NCBI GenBank assembly: GCA_944990035.1
Contig: CALYLX010000069.1
Coordinates: 1-64,000 of the forward strand
Length of the DNA: 64,000 nt
Direction: 5' to 3'
Source: Clitopilus passeckerianus
Lineage: Eukaryota; Basidiomycota; Agaricomycetes; Agaricales; Entolomataceae
Shown here one piece after another: positions 32,602 through 44,475 of this stretch (position 1 is the stretch's first letter; every line of letters begins with the position of its first letter). The notes under the pieces were generated by a model. The model saw only the letters and a list, made by a program, of their open reading frames with translations. It was not told where the DNA came from and did not search any database. A program made the translations under genes and the position numbers.

Positions 32602-34023
32602 TCAATAACGCCGTAATACCATTCGGACCACGGCCCGAAGTGGTAAAGTTGCAAAATATCCGACGGAAGCAACAACTGAAGACACCAGAGCGGTGGGCCG
32701 GAATATGAGAGGGTATTTGGGCAATTCCTCAGGTATAGTCTCGAGAGTCGCAGACGAAGTGGAGGGGAATGTACGGAACGAATGGGGCTTGGGAGTGGGT
32801 GAACGAGGAGGGTACGACGGCCGCCGGGGACGAGTTCGTAATTTCACCCCACCAGGCATGAGCGCGGAGATTAAGGACGAGACGGACTCCAACGAGTAGG
32901 GAAACTTGTGTTGGTTTTTATCCACCACGACTTGTTCGAGTTCCCGAACTTTGGCCTCGTGTTTGTCATATCGCTTTTCGTGCTTGCGGACCGTCTTGTC
33001 CATGGCCATGAGGGCTTCGTCGATGTATTCGTAGACTTCTTCCGTGGAGTGAACAAAAGTCGTCTCCGAGCGGGAAAATGAGGCTTCAAGTTTCTCTATG
33101 CGCTTGGAAAGCGTGTCGATGGTTTGATGCAGCTTGCGTTCCTCCAGGGTAGAGGTCGAGGGATAGTGAATGACGTCATGAAGATCCGTCGTGCGTTGTC
33201 CTAGACGCTCGACAATATGTGACCAAGGACGCATGCCTGTGGCCAGGACAAATAAGGTGGTGCTAAACCACGATACAGCGTCTGTTCCGAGGACAGTGAC
33301 GGTGACGGTGCGAAGAATGAAAGCTCCTATCAAAGGAGAGATTGCACTCAAAGTGAGATAGAACATCTCGAGTTTCCGTAATTCCGAGGTAGCGATATGC
33401 TTGTAATGTTCTTGAGCAGTAGAGGGTGGCAAATGAGGATCCCGAATCTTGGGACGTGATTTGTGATATAGCCTCCACGGAACTGGTGGGAGCCGGTCAA
33501 AACATATTATATGTCAAACTCATTTCAATTACGAACCTTCAATGATTTGGTGAAGATACCAGATCAGAAGCAGCAACGAGAAGAACACTTTAACGTGATC
33601 TCCTCCAGTGACCCAGTTCCCGACGGGTGATACCAGAGCAATCACGACCACCAGGTCAAATTCATACCAAGAACGTGATTTGGTATTGCTTCCGGAATGG
33701 GGGTCTTCATTGCGCATATCGTCGTTCAAGAGTGAAGTACTGAATCTGCGCTGTTTAGGCGACCGAACTCGCGGCGTGATTTCATCGACTTCCTGAAAGT
33801 CTTCGTCGTCACTTTCACTTCCAGCGTACCCATTGACGCCGCCATTAACGTTCCCAGACGCAAAGCCTTCGTCTGACGGCAAACTCGAAGATTCGACCAT
33901 GGGAGAGATTGGCGAGCTGGGCTCTGCAAGATTGTCACCATCGGGTTCTCCTGGTCGCCCTTCAGACCGTGTACGACGTCGAAGGGCTTGTTTTCCTTCA
34001 AGAACGCTCGTAGTCGTCGCCAT
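32602..34023 (-). CDS. Conserved fungal membrane protein with coiled coil
   Basis: Two exons. Exon 1 starts at 34023 (MATTTSVLEGKQALRRRTRS; an in-frame Met at 34056 is also possible) and runs to about 33535. It has an acidic Ser-rich region and a membrane region (DLVVVIALVSPVGNWVTGGD; KVFFSLLLLIWYLHQIIE). Exon 2 (from about 33482) continues VPWRLYHKSRPKIRDPHLPP. It carries a second pair of membrane helices (EMFYLTLSAISPLIGAFILR; SWFSTTLFVLATGMRPWSHI), a long coiled coil (LEERKLHQTIDTLSKRIEKL; KVRELEQVVVDKN), a Pro/Ser-rich region and a last hydrophobic segment. It looks like a conserved basidiomycete protein of the nuclear or ER membrane. I cannot name it, and no enzyme motif is visible. Confidence 0.65.
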
Positions 34024-35206
34024 TACTGGCAGTGGAGTTTGCCAGAGTGCCGTCAAAGATCGTTGGCTGTGGTTACATGCACGCGCAGGACAAAATGCGG
34101 GGACGCAGCGACCATCGCGTCTGATAGGTTTCTCGGTTATGTCAGCACAGCGATCAGCCTCCGTTCCAAACTAAAGTAAACAATGCTTCCTCTTGAGCTG
34201 AACCTTCAATGCTTCAACGCCTTCGCCGCCAATGCATCTGCCAGGGAGGTGTAGATGCCAGCAATGCTACGAAGGCAAAATCTTGAGAGCCCAGCTGCTA
34301 GCGCCGTAGCACCCTTCGGGCCCTAATTGTTTCATGACGAGACTGCGGCCATCTCGTTCCATTGGCAACCACTGTCCGAAAGCTAGGGAAAATAAGGCTA
34401 GCGCAGCAAATTACAGAGAATTACGGCGTTTCAGAGGTACCTACTGCTCAAAATCCGTTGGTCGGACTGCTTTTGACTCTCAGAAACAGTTTTATGAGCG
34501 GGAAACGATCCCTGTGGCAGTTTTGCCTCAGGCTCAGTCACCATTGTGCGTCATGAAGACCCTGTAACAATGCACTATAGCATCAAAGACTTTGGCTTTT
34601 ATTGGATTCATACCCGACACGGGCCTCAATTAGCAGCGTCATGACTCGTCTAGGTCACATCCTATTGACTCAAGGTCTGCCTCACGGCTCAAGGGCTCGA
34701 CAAGGGCGTACAGCCACCGCGCGTCAATCTGTTTCCATAAACGGGAAGATGTTAGTCTCCTCCACATTGGGATACGAGCTCAACCGAGGGCCTGTTCCTT
34801 CAGAATGCCCAATTTGTTCGTTGCTTTATAGCCTTACAGCCGACCACCTAATCAACCTCCACCGGCGACGGACCCAAGCTTCCCATAGCGTGCGCCGTGA
34901 TCAGCATTCCTTGTTCTTGAAATGACAGGTCGATTTGTTTCCGGCGGATTCTCCGTTACGGGCAGGTCTCCTAGAACAAATGGAAGGTCGCTTATGTGTC
35001 GTTGGGCTACCCTCGCTAAGCAGCTCTGAAGGCATGTCCTGTGGCGGTCCTTGTTCACGTTCTATTCATTAGAATGTAGAAAAGAAGGCTTGTCCTTCAT
35101 TTACGTTCCCCGTTTCTGTCGCCTCCCTCGCTCCGTGCCATTCTTTGTCCCCTCCCCGTCCTTTCTCGCACTCTCCTCAGCACAACACAGAAATAGAGGA
35201 GCAGGG
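34024..35206. other. Long divergent intergenic region at the left flank of the receptor genes
   Basis: About 1.2 kb between a minus-strand gene and the first pheromone receptor. I searched both strands for a short frame ending in a CaaX box (Cys four residues before a stop) and found none that is convincing. The pyrimidine-rich stretch 35100-35190 just upstream of the receptor start fits a promoter or leader. Confidence 0.45.
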
Positions 35207-37295
35207 ATGCGTTCCGATTTGCAGGTCATCTCCTTCCTTTGCGCAGCCCTTCTTGCGGTGCTAGTATTACTTCCTCGAATTCGCGGAAATGTCGCAAACT
35301 TGGCCATCGTGATATGGCTTTTGACATGCAACCTGATTCATGGGATCAACGCTGTAATATGGGCCGATAATGTGGACCTCCATGTTCCTGCGTGGTGCGA
35401 TATTGGTCAGTCTAAACTTAGTTTCTTTGCAAGCATTGGTCTGACTTCTCGCAGCCACCAGGGTTCTTCTCGGTGCAATCATTGCCCTACCTGGAGCATG
35501 TGTATGCCTCTCCGGTCGCATGGAACTTCTCTCATCGAAACGTCGCATACCTGACGACCCCAAGGGTCAGCGAACACGGCTAATTATTGAATTTATTTTC
35601 TGCTACATAATTCCTATACTGTACATCTTGCTTCGTGAGTTCTGTCTATACATACTCCTAAGAAAATGACTTATATACCTCATCCAGATTTAATCGCTCA
35701 AGATCACCGGTTTGATCTTGTCAAAGACTACGGTTGTTCCGTGTCGATCTTCCCTTCTGGACCAACCCTTGCAATCATGTTCATACCTCCCCTCTTCCTC
35801 TGTATTCTCTCGTTCGCTCTGGCTGGTAAGTGCCGTCTCAGTTTTTAGTTTTGTTCCAGGCCTAACCAGTCCTTCAGGTCGCGCCATCCACAACTCCTGC
35901 CTTCAAAGCACCTCTGAATTCGCTGTCTACGTTGAGGCGCGTGCCCCAATCACGTCTTCTACTTTCGTCCGCCGCGTATGCCTCTCCCTCTTCCTCACCG
36001 CAATCCTCTTCATCATGGGCCTCTTCAACGTCTTCGCCACCAACGGAATCGTCGCCTACCCTACTTTCGCTGAAGCTCACAAGAACATGTGGACGATCAA
36101 GATCCTATTCAACGAGGACGACGCCGCGAGTGTGCGGGCAGCGTGGTATGCGATTCCGGTCTTGTCCATCGCATACCTGCTGTTCATGTTTACGTTGGGC
36201 GAGGAGGTTAGGGAGGGTGTCAAGTGGTTGGTGGGCGGGGTGAAGAAGATGAAGAAACCTGGGATGCCTCGGTTCGATAAGAACGTATTGCCTCTTCACT
36301 TCATCAAGGGCCGGGATACTGGCAAGAAGACCGAACGCCGTGCAAGGCCCAAGCAGGACACTGTTCCACGATCTCTCACTCTCGTGCTCAGGTCAGGCTG
36401 GGATGATATGCTCGACGAGCCCAAACGTCAATCCCCCAGCCCTTGGTCCATAAGCGGAAGGAAGACACCTAGTATCGGCAGAGCTACCACCCCTACACTC
36501 GGCAGCCGCACTCCCAGCCCACTTCCACGAATTGATACCAACGTCTCGGCTACGGACGACGCGTTCATCGCGTCTACCATGGACTACGTTACATCTCCCA
36601 CCGCAAAGACGCTTGGGATCGGGCCTTCGAGCAGTGCATTGTCTCCGCCTCCAGTGTACCTATCCCCACTTCAAACACGTCTCGACGCTGATCCATTCAG
36701 GTCTCCATCTCCTCCCACATACGCCTCCCCCTCCAGGACCCACGCGGACGCAAACGCAAACCCGTTCCAGCCAGAAAAGTCAAGGGCATCTCCCAGCTCC
36801 CCGACTACTCCGGTGTCGTCTCTCTCACCGCCTCTGGCACCGTTCGCACGCAGGCCAGAGGATATGCCTCCGACACCGCAGAGCGTTCCCAAGGATGTCG
36901 ACGCGGACTCGATCATGTCTTCCGTTTTGGATGATTATTGGCCACAGCCTCCCGTAACGCCGACTACGCCTTCTCTCCGAACTGCGCAACTTCCTCTACC
37001 TTCACTCTCACCTAACAGGAGGCGACCTGTGTCTCCTGCTAGCACAGTTGACACAACCGTGTCGACTCTTTGGTCGGTGCAGGAGGATAGCCATGGTCAG
37101 GAGTCATTCAAGCCTTTCCAAGGTCCTGGGATCTCAGCTCCTTTGACGGTCCCTCCGAGGACGGCTAGTCCCCAGCACAAGAAGCAGAGGAGTTTGAGGA
37201 GGATGTTGAGTGCTGAGTCCAAGTACTCGACTGTGTCTTACGATGGGGTGTATATGACTGTGGTCAAGGAGACTACTGTCGAGAGCACCTCTTAG
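35207..37295 (+). CDS. STE3-like pheromone receptor (GPCR) with very long cytoplasmic tail
   Basis: Four exons: 35207-35405, 35455-35634, 35688-35825 and 35878-37295. The summed length is 1935 bases, in frame, giving 644 residues. TM1-TM7 can be followed: VISFLCAALLAVLVLLP; LAIVIWLLTCNLIHGINAVI; 'VPAWCDI' before TM3 (VLLGAIIALPGACVCL); LIIEFIFCYIIPILYILL; 'HRFDLVKDYGCSVSI' in the second extracellular loop; ALFLC-type TM5 (IMFIPPLFLCILSFALA); TM6 (VCLSLFLTAILFIMGLFNVF); and TM7 (AWYAIPVLSIAYLLFMFT). WCDI and (H)RFD.V.D.GC are STE3-family signatures. The tail of about 350 residues is rich in Ser, Pro and Thr, with many SP/TP sites. STE3 receptors bind lipidated peptide pheromones and signal through G protein and MAPK in mating. 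A complete, tandem partner lies 1.2 kb downstream. Confidence 0.92.
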
Positions 37296-38510
37296 AACGC
37301 CTTTCCTTCCTTCCCTGTTTTCTGCATATCATCCATATACCTTCGATCTTCTCGTCATTGACCATGACTTCCGATTTTTACAAGACTTTTATGACCTTAC
37401 GCTCGTCATATACTTCCCAGCTCTCACTCATTCACTGTATCCTGTACTGTCTCTCACTACTACTGTATCATAGCACCTTGAATCTCATTGGTTTCCTTAC
37501 TATCGAGCCTTTCTCAAGCTAGTGAGCCCCATGACCTTCAGAATTGATGGTGGGACGACGTCTTATTGTTATCGTGAGTTACGTAAGCACGTCACCATCA
37601 ACGAGCTGGACAATAGAGACAATAGGGACGACTAGCATAAAGATCCTGGAGAGCTTGTCGACGCTCGTTCTTCCCTCCCACCATATTTCACGACTGTTGC
37701 AAGCCGTTTTTCCATGTTCTGAGGGGTATATTGGACGGAGGGATCTGTGTGGGGGGCGATACGGCGGGTGGGTCACGATTTGGTGAGTACAACGACATTA
37801 CTTTGCCTGGTTGCCGGCTGATCATTTTTTCTTCAGAAAGCAGAGCTTTGCTCAAGAAATGAGTCTTGTAATTGGTTGCTACCGAAGCAAAGCTACGCCT
37901 CATTCCATTACTCTTTCAAGCACAAAGTCCATCTTTCGCCATGCACTCGTCCCCTCTTCCGACGCGGACTTGCCTTGTCCTCAAAATATCTCGGCTTCAA
38001 CTTCCGGTGCATTGTTCATGCCATTTCTCGAGGTCCCTGCACACAGAAGGCCTGATTTCACACGTCCGCCAGTGTTTTCGCTCGCTTTGAGCGTACGCTA
38101 AACCCATTCCAGGCAATTTTCTGATAGGGCAGCGATATCGCTACTCTTCGGGATGCATGGAATTGGTGGCGTGTGCCAACGTGACTCGTCCAAATTTGGT
38201 CAACTCAAGCTGAGTCCCAAATGGGGACGTCTTTTTGGTGATTGCCGAGCGGCCGATTTGGGCGAGTACAAGCTCACTTCCGTTTTGGGAATACCAGGTG
38301 AGCAAGGAAAGTTCACAAGGATGCCCAAGAATGCTCTGGTCTGCGACAAGGGGATTACCAGAAAGGCAAACAACGCCTACAGTGCGGATAGTCGGTGTAA
38401 ATTTGCTCTTAAACTGGAGGGGATGGGTTTGACGTTCCTCGTTCATTCCTCTCCAGTGGATTCGACCATCACCGTCTAAACCATCCATTGGACCGTGATC
38501 CACCTCAGCC
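37296..38510. other. Interval between the two pheromone receptors
   Basis: This is the place where a pheromone precursor gene would be expected. The best short frame ending in a CaaX-like box is on the minus strand, 37997-38107 (36 codons, ending CTGS). CTGS is a poor prenylation box, so I do not call it. Plus-strand frames (such as 38153-38479) have no signal or CaaX end. Confidence 0.4.
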
Positions 38511-39982
38511 ATGACTATCGCATATCCCAACGAAATCTACTCCACCTTCGCCTTCATCGGCATGGTACTTGCATTCATTCCTTTGCCATGGCATTTGCAA
38601 GGTAAGATCAAATTTACAGCCAGGATCTAATCGCGGCCACTAAACACCCTCTTTAGCTTGGAATACTGGGACATGCCTTTACATGCTGTGGGCAGGCCTG
38701 GCATGCCTGAACGCATTCGTCAACTCTATTGTCTGGAAACATAGTGTTCTGAATTACGCTCCTGTATGGTGCGATATCTCAGCAAGGTTCTTCCTTGGCT
38801 TGAATGTCGCTATCCCCGCCTGCACCCTTTGCATCAACCGACGTCTCTATCACATCGCGTCCGTCAAGACCGTCACCATCTCCCGCACTGAGAAGCGCCG
38901 AGGTGTCATGATCGATTTGGCTATCGGATTGGGAATTCCGGTCTTCCAGATGATCATCTCCTACATCCCGCAAGGACATCGCTTCAATATCCTTGAAGAT
39001 GTTGGATGCTTCCCCGCCATCTACGTGACTCCTGTCGGCTTCTGCCTCGTCACCATCTGGCCGTTGTTGATCAGCATCGTGTCTTCCGTCTATTCCTGTA
39101 AGTTCTATCAATTCCTGCTATCTTCGTATACTCATTCGCCTTTCAGTCCTTAGCATCCGTGCTTTCTACAAGACCCGCGCTCAGTTGAGCAGCGTCCTCA
39201 GCAACCACAAGGGCTGCAATACCTCCAGATACACCCGTCTGATGTTGCTCGCTTTCGTCGAAACCGCCTGCACCCTGCCCCTCACCATCTACGCTGTTCA
39301 AGCCACCGCCAACGCCGGAATTGCGCCCTGGCTCGGATGGGCTGACACCCACTACAACTTCTCCCGCGTCATCCAGATCCCCGGTGTTCTCTGGCGTGGC
39401 GCTGAGGGTTCCCAAATCGAGTCAACCCGCTGGTTCAGCATCCTCCCTCCCTACATCTTCTTCTGCTTCTTCGGATTCGCCGAGGAGGCGCTCAAGAACT
39501 ACCGCTCTGCCTTCCAGTCTATCAGCAAGCACACCGGTATCTCTACCATGACCTGGGGCAACTTCGGCTCTGGTTCCTTCGGTTCATCCAAAGGCTCCAC
39601 TACCGAGGTCGACAGCAGCGGTGGTGTTCTCCCTGTTTACGTCAAGCGGGATGTGCACAGCAAGCGCGATACTATGGATTCGTTCTCGGATATGACTACC
39701 TCTATCTCTGATGGAGCTAGCTTTGACGAGAAGGTGCATGGCGAGAAGGATGCAGTTCCGGATTATGAGAACATCGTTCTCCCTGTCGCTGGTGGAACGC
39801 TTACGGACATCAAGTCTGACGAGCATACTCCTGGATCTTCCTCCAACTCGAGCACTACTTCCCTCCCCCGCCTCACTGTCCCCGAACCACATGCAGTTCG
39901 CCCTGACTCGGCCATCATTGAGATCTCCTCAATAAAGGACGATTCAGGGGTCAAGGTTTCGGACAAGGAGTCTCGTGTTTGA
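38511..39982 (+). CDS. STE3-like pheromone receptor (GPCR)
   Basis: Three exons: 38511-38601, 38657-39097 and 39147-39982. They sum to 1368 bases, in frame, giving 455 residues. It starts MTIAYPNEIYSTFAFIGMVL, and 'AFIPLPWHLQAWNTGTCLYM' is the classic TM1-loop-TM2 phrase of basidiomycete B-locus receptors. 'VNSIVWKHSVLNYAPVWCDI', 'RRLYHIASVKTVTISRTEKR', 'QGHRFNILEDVGCFPAIYVT', 'SRYTRLMLLAFVETACTLPL' and 'FGFAEEALKNYRSAFQSI' follow. It has seven membrane spans and a tail of about 130 residues ending SIKDDSGVKVSDKESRV. It is the better canonical receptor of the pair. The pseudogene at 61526 derives from the same subfamily. It is predicted to lie in the plasma membrane and couple to a heterotrimeric G protein. 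Confidence 0.95.
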
Positions 39983-40617
39983 AGGGCCGTTTAGACGGGC
40001 GGTTTCTCCAAAAACATTCAGAATGATTCATCATTAATACCCATGATTTTATTTGTTCTCAACTCATACCACCACTGTATCCATAGCTTTTTTACGATTT
40101 GACTCGACTTGGTTTTTTATTGTATCTTTCCGAACACTCTACGCTCTTTACCTCGACCACTGTAGCAACTATAGTACTCCCCACTGCCAAATAGAATGCG
40201 GTTTAAACATTACAACTTGCTGTGTGATCATAAGCTTTCCGGCTTTTTCGACCACCGAGATACAGGTCATCATCAAGTCACAGCGCAATGCTCTGGATGA
40301 GCTCGGCTAATGGGACGCGACCTTGGCTCTGCACCATCATCATCTGCCGTCCACAATTTGGCTGGGATATCTTTGGCTTCATCCCCGCTGAGCCCCGTCG
40401 GATTATAGTTGAAACCCCGTATCAGGAGACCGCCACAGAGCCGTTCATTCAAGCTTTGGATTGAACCTCATGACCAGAAACCTGTCATATCGAAGAAGCA
40501 CACAGAACGTGACGATTGCCATTCCTAGCTACAGAATCACAATCAACGAACATTCGAACATGACCGGACGCGTTCGTGCTTGTTGAATCTCAACCGGCAA
40601 GTCCACACGTTCTCAGG
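39983..40617. other. Intergenic 3' of receptor 2
   Basis: An 85-codon frame (40053-40310) contains CCVII internally but not at its end, so it is not a pheromone precursor. Nothing else supported. Confidence 0.4.
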
Positions 40618-42823
40618 ATGGAAGAGATCGTCTTTGCTAGGACTTACGTCTCGAGAGGCGTCAATACTGATAACGAGCCTCCCACCTGGAGTCCTAGTCC
40701 TGATCTTCCTGACCTTCCGTCGGCATCGGAGACACCGCCCACGCCGGAGGTGGAGGTGAAGGCTGAACCAAATGAGACCTCTACTGTGATAGCTACCGCA
40801 AAGAAACCACATTGGATGACTCGTGCAGATTTCAGAGGAGCACGACTAGCAGGAATCAATCCGTAGGTTCTTCCAACTACATCCGAGTCTGTCAACGACT
40901 CACCTATGTCAAGCTGCGTATATGGAGACATCCCAGGCGTTCTGGTTGGTACCTACTTCGAGACAAGAGCCCATTGTTCTGCCGCTGGGGTTCATGGAGT
41001 TCTGGTTGCCGGTGTTCATGGGGACCCGGCCAAAGGCGCATACTCCATAGTGCTGTAAGTCTTCTATCATGGTCTAACTAGTCCAACGAAATTGATCACA
41101 TTTGTTAGTGCTGGAGAATACGATGACGACAAGGACCTTGGAGAAACTTTGTATGTCAAATTGCGCCTCGACTTGCATTCGTGCTAGCTAAAGCATGTCA
41201 CCCGTCAGCACGTATACAGGAACTGGTGAGGATGCACATGCGACTAAACCTAAGGCTTTCGAGCTGACTATCGCTCAGGCGGCCGCGATACGGGCAAAGG
41301 CAAAGGGTGGAACGGGAAACAGGTCACAGACCAATCCTGGGAGAAGCCTCCGAATGCCGCCTTGAAGGCAAGTTTGAGACCCGTTCAACGACGATTGTGT
41401 GACTCACGGAAATATCGTAGGTCTCGTGTAACAACCAGAGGCCCGTCAGGGTAGTCAGAGGCCGATCCATGAGAACGTTCAAGAGGAATGAGTACATGCC
41501 TGCAAAGGAGTTAGTCTCAATATTATGGTTCTTCTAGACCAAAGAATGCTGATGATTTGAATAGTCAACTCCGATACCGTTATGACGGCCTCTACGTCGT
41601 CGAAAGGGTAAACATCCTGAAGCTGTACCCCGAGCGTTCCTTTCTAACAACCTGACTAGGCTTATGAAGAGCGAGGACAAGCGGGCTTCTTGATGTGCAA
41701 ATTCGATTTTAAGGTACGTTCACCAATCTGAATTATGTATGCTTCACCGGCTCATAGAATGCTCAGCGACTTCCGAACCAGCCACCCCTTCCTGTCAACG
41801 AAGGCCTAGTTTCATACCAGCAACTGACCGTTGTCAAAGATTCCCCAGTTCCCGATGCTGGTCTATCTGCATCTGCACCTGGCCCTGTGGCCACACCGGA
41901 GTTGGTAGCTGCTACGACCACGCCCACGGTGTCCATCTCTGCACCTCCTGTAGTCAAGGTATGTTTCTTTCTAACTCTAATATGTTTGTCGGGTCTCAGC
42001 ATCGCCTACAGCGTCGAGGCCGGCCTTATGGGTCCAAAAACCGCCGTGCTAGTGCGCCGTCTCCATCCGGAACAGGTGCTCTGCCTGTACCAACACCTCT
42101 GCAAACATCTACATCGGCTTCCTCTGCTGCTTCCTCTGCGTCTACCGTTGCCAAGGTACTGCACGCGTTTACATTTTCTTTGCACGTCCTGACAGTGCAG
42201 CACAGCGACCCCGGGGCCGGCCTAGGAAGCGACCTCTCCCAGCTCCAGCTCCAGGCCCGATTCAACAGGATTCGTCAGAATCCACCGTGGCACCACTGCC
42301 CACCCCTCCAGCTTCGAACCCGTTGCCAATCGTCGAGACACCCATCAGCTTTGCGTCCGTCCCACCTAGCCTCATGGCTCTGGCTACTATACCTTTCAAT
42401 CCTGTCAAAGATGAACCAGGACTCTCGCAAGAACCTGATGCCGCTGCCGTTATACCCTCTTCTGCTCCATCCTCTGCTCCTCCTGCTACTTCGGAGGCAC
42501 CTCCCTCCCAGATCATGAAGCCGGGCCCGGCGAGTCCCCGCAAACCCTTTTTTGGAAACTTCTACCTGGAGAATAACAAGAGCGACGAGAATACCAAGTA
42601 CGGGTTCTTGGCTGGGGATAAGAGCGATATGTCTTCAATTAAACTGGAGGATCTGAAGCAAGACGCGCTGTTGTACAAATCGGACGTTATGGTTGAGAAG
42701 TTGGAGATTGGAGGCGAGGAGGGGTTGCTGAGCAACGACCAGCTGAGAGGCACCAAACGGCCTCTTGAGCCAATCGAGAATGGGTGTGAGGAGCGTTATC
42801 TTCCGCGCCCGAGGCTTGAATGA
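40618..42823 (+). CDS. SRA (SAD/YDG)-domain protein with two AT-hooks
   Basis: Multi-exon gene. Exon 1 starts MEEIVFARTYVSRGVNTDNE (the Met at 40576 is an alternative). The following exons assemble an SRA domain: 'VYGDIPGVLVGTYFETRAHC', 'SAAGVHGVLVAGVHGDPAKG', 'AYSIVLAGEYDDDKDLGETL', 'TYTGTG..GRDTGKGK', 'VSCNNQRPVRVVRGRS', 'YRYDGLYVVERAYEERGQAG' and 'FLMCKFDFKNAQRLPNQPPL'. Two AT-hook-like motifs follow, QRRGRPYGSKNRR (about 42009-42047) and QRPRGRPRKRP (about 42201-42233). A Pro/Ser/Ala-rich tail ends CEERYLPRPRLE. SRA domains (UHRF1, SUVH) flip out 5-methylcytosine in hemimethylated DNA. The combination suggests a nuclear reader of methylated AT-rich repeats. No RING or SET domain is visible. 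Exon ends in the low-complexity part (41700-42330) are uncertain. Confidence 0.8.
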
Positions 42824-42944
42824 TCTTCTTCCAGCCTTTCCCTCTTTCATTGCTTGGATGGATTGAATATGATGTTGCATTTGTCGGAAATTATAACAAA
42901 AATAATGTACTACTATTACAAACAATTCTATGAAATTATCTTAT

Positions 42945-44475
42945 TCAGCTACTTGGCCATCTATGATGAGCGCTGCTTGATACGGTGCTGATATCGTACT
43001 CCCAGAGTTCTGTCTCGGTGCTATCTGGTTCGGAGAACCCAAGAGTTGACATCATGGTGTGAGTGTTGTCGACAGTTGAGTACATCCCTTTCAAGGCACC
43101 TTCGTGTAAGTTGAGCAGCAAACGGGACATCATCGTGATCGAAACACTATGTCAAATGTCAGGCAAAAACAGCCGAACGAAGAGAATGATTCTACTCACG
43201 AACTCGCGAAGGTAGAAAGACCTCCTTTCAGAAACGGCTGGATATTTTTTACCATGTGAGCGAGCCATATTACCCCGAAGCCGGCGTTGAACTTACTCCG
43301 CAAAACTGTATTGTAATTAGCATCTAGACCTCGGAGATAGGTATTAGGGCGAAAACTCACATAGAACGTGAATATATTGGCTAGGGTTGCCAGCGCCATG
43401 ATACTAGAAGAAGGTCAGGCTTGAACCGTATGCATTCCAGACGTCATGGATGCGAAACTAACATGAAATAGACCGCCCCTGGAAACCGCAGTGAGTGAAG
43501 ACAGTCGATAGAGATAAGGAAAAGAGAACTCACCGTCCCGGAATACCAAGTACACCAACCACCCGCGACTCAAAGTCGCCGTTCTCCTGACTTGGCGCCA
43601 TCCGTGGTAAGTGCGGGTCACGGTCAATAAGAAAATCATTAGGTCGAAGATGAAGAGAGCCTCCCAGGCAGCAGCTAACCCTGGGCCACGGCATTCACTT
43701 TAGTGAGCTTGAGAAATATATTGAATTGGTGAATAGACTCACGGATGGCCCTGAGTGATTGAGTTACTTGTCAGCGAATGATGATACGGAGAGCCGAAAG
43801 GGATGACGCACGTTTTGGTGGACAAGCCGGGGTGGCTTCCTAGCTGTGGGTCGGGGGTGGATTGGTTCTGGCCGAAGAGAGCCCACTGTTGCATGTTGGT
43901 TACAACATACCCTCCCAGAACGTTAAGGTGTACTCACGCAGGCAGCTCCTGCCAGGCTCAGCGAAAATACTAAGGTAACCCATACTATCCTCGGCCTCGA
44001 CTCAAAGAGGGCGTATACCCGCAGCCAAAGGATTACTGGACGTAGTGAAATATGAGCAAGTGGTGGACGACGAGGTGGTTTTGAAGGACAAACCGCAAAT
44101 AACGATTTGGTTGAAGATGATCATGATTTGTCGGGCGAGGTAGACTCTCTTGGAACTGGAATATAATGAACGAGATGCTAGAAATTCCTGGTTCATTCAC
44201 ATACGCATCGATATCCTACAGCCGTGTTCAGTGGAGTTCTTGTTGGCATTAAACAACACTTACATCTTTGTTGTACGCCAGAAAGAGCATAATAGTCAAG
44301 ATGAAATTTCCAATGGATGCGGTGTATCGATGAAAAAAGAACCAGTAGGTGCTACGTGTCTTCGTCCGTTTCCAGAGGAGCTGGTATTCATGACCTTCTG
44401 GACGTCAGACATTCTGTGATAGCTCAGGCGATCACGATACTGACCAAAGGTTATGGCATGGTCATACAATAGAAG
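42945..44475 (-). CDS. DUF6533 seven-helix membrane protein, copy 3
   Basis: Minus-strand multi-exon gene. The N-terminal family signature is spread over two exons: 'LLLYDHAITFG' (about 44470-44445) and then 'EYQLLWKRTKTRSTYWFFFH' and 'RYTASIGNFI' (about 44387-44300). Downstream are 'RVYLARQIMIIFNQIVICGL', 'AAWEALFIFDLMIFLLTVTR' (near 43640), 'GWLVYLVFRDG', 'IMALATLANIFTFYV' (near 43390) and the C-terminal 'SVSITMMSRLLLNLHEGALK', stopping at 42945. YDHAITF..E...WKR and ALATLANI.TFY are strong DUF6533 hallmarks. The first exon and the exact start are not resolved. No break was found in the parts I read. Function unknown. Confidence 0.65.

Noticed and set aside
40053..40310. Short frame containing CCVII 3' of receptor 2, looked at as a pheromone precursor
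   Set aside because: The Cys-Val-Ile-Ile is followed by many more codons; it is not at the C-terminus, so it is not a CaaX box.
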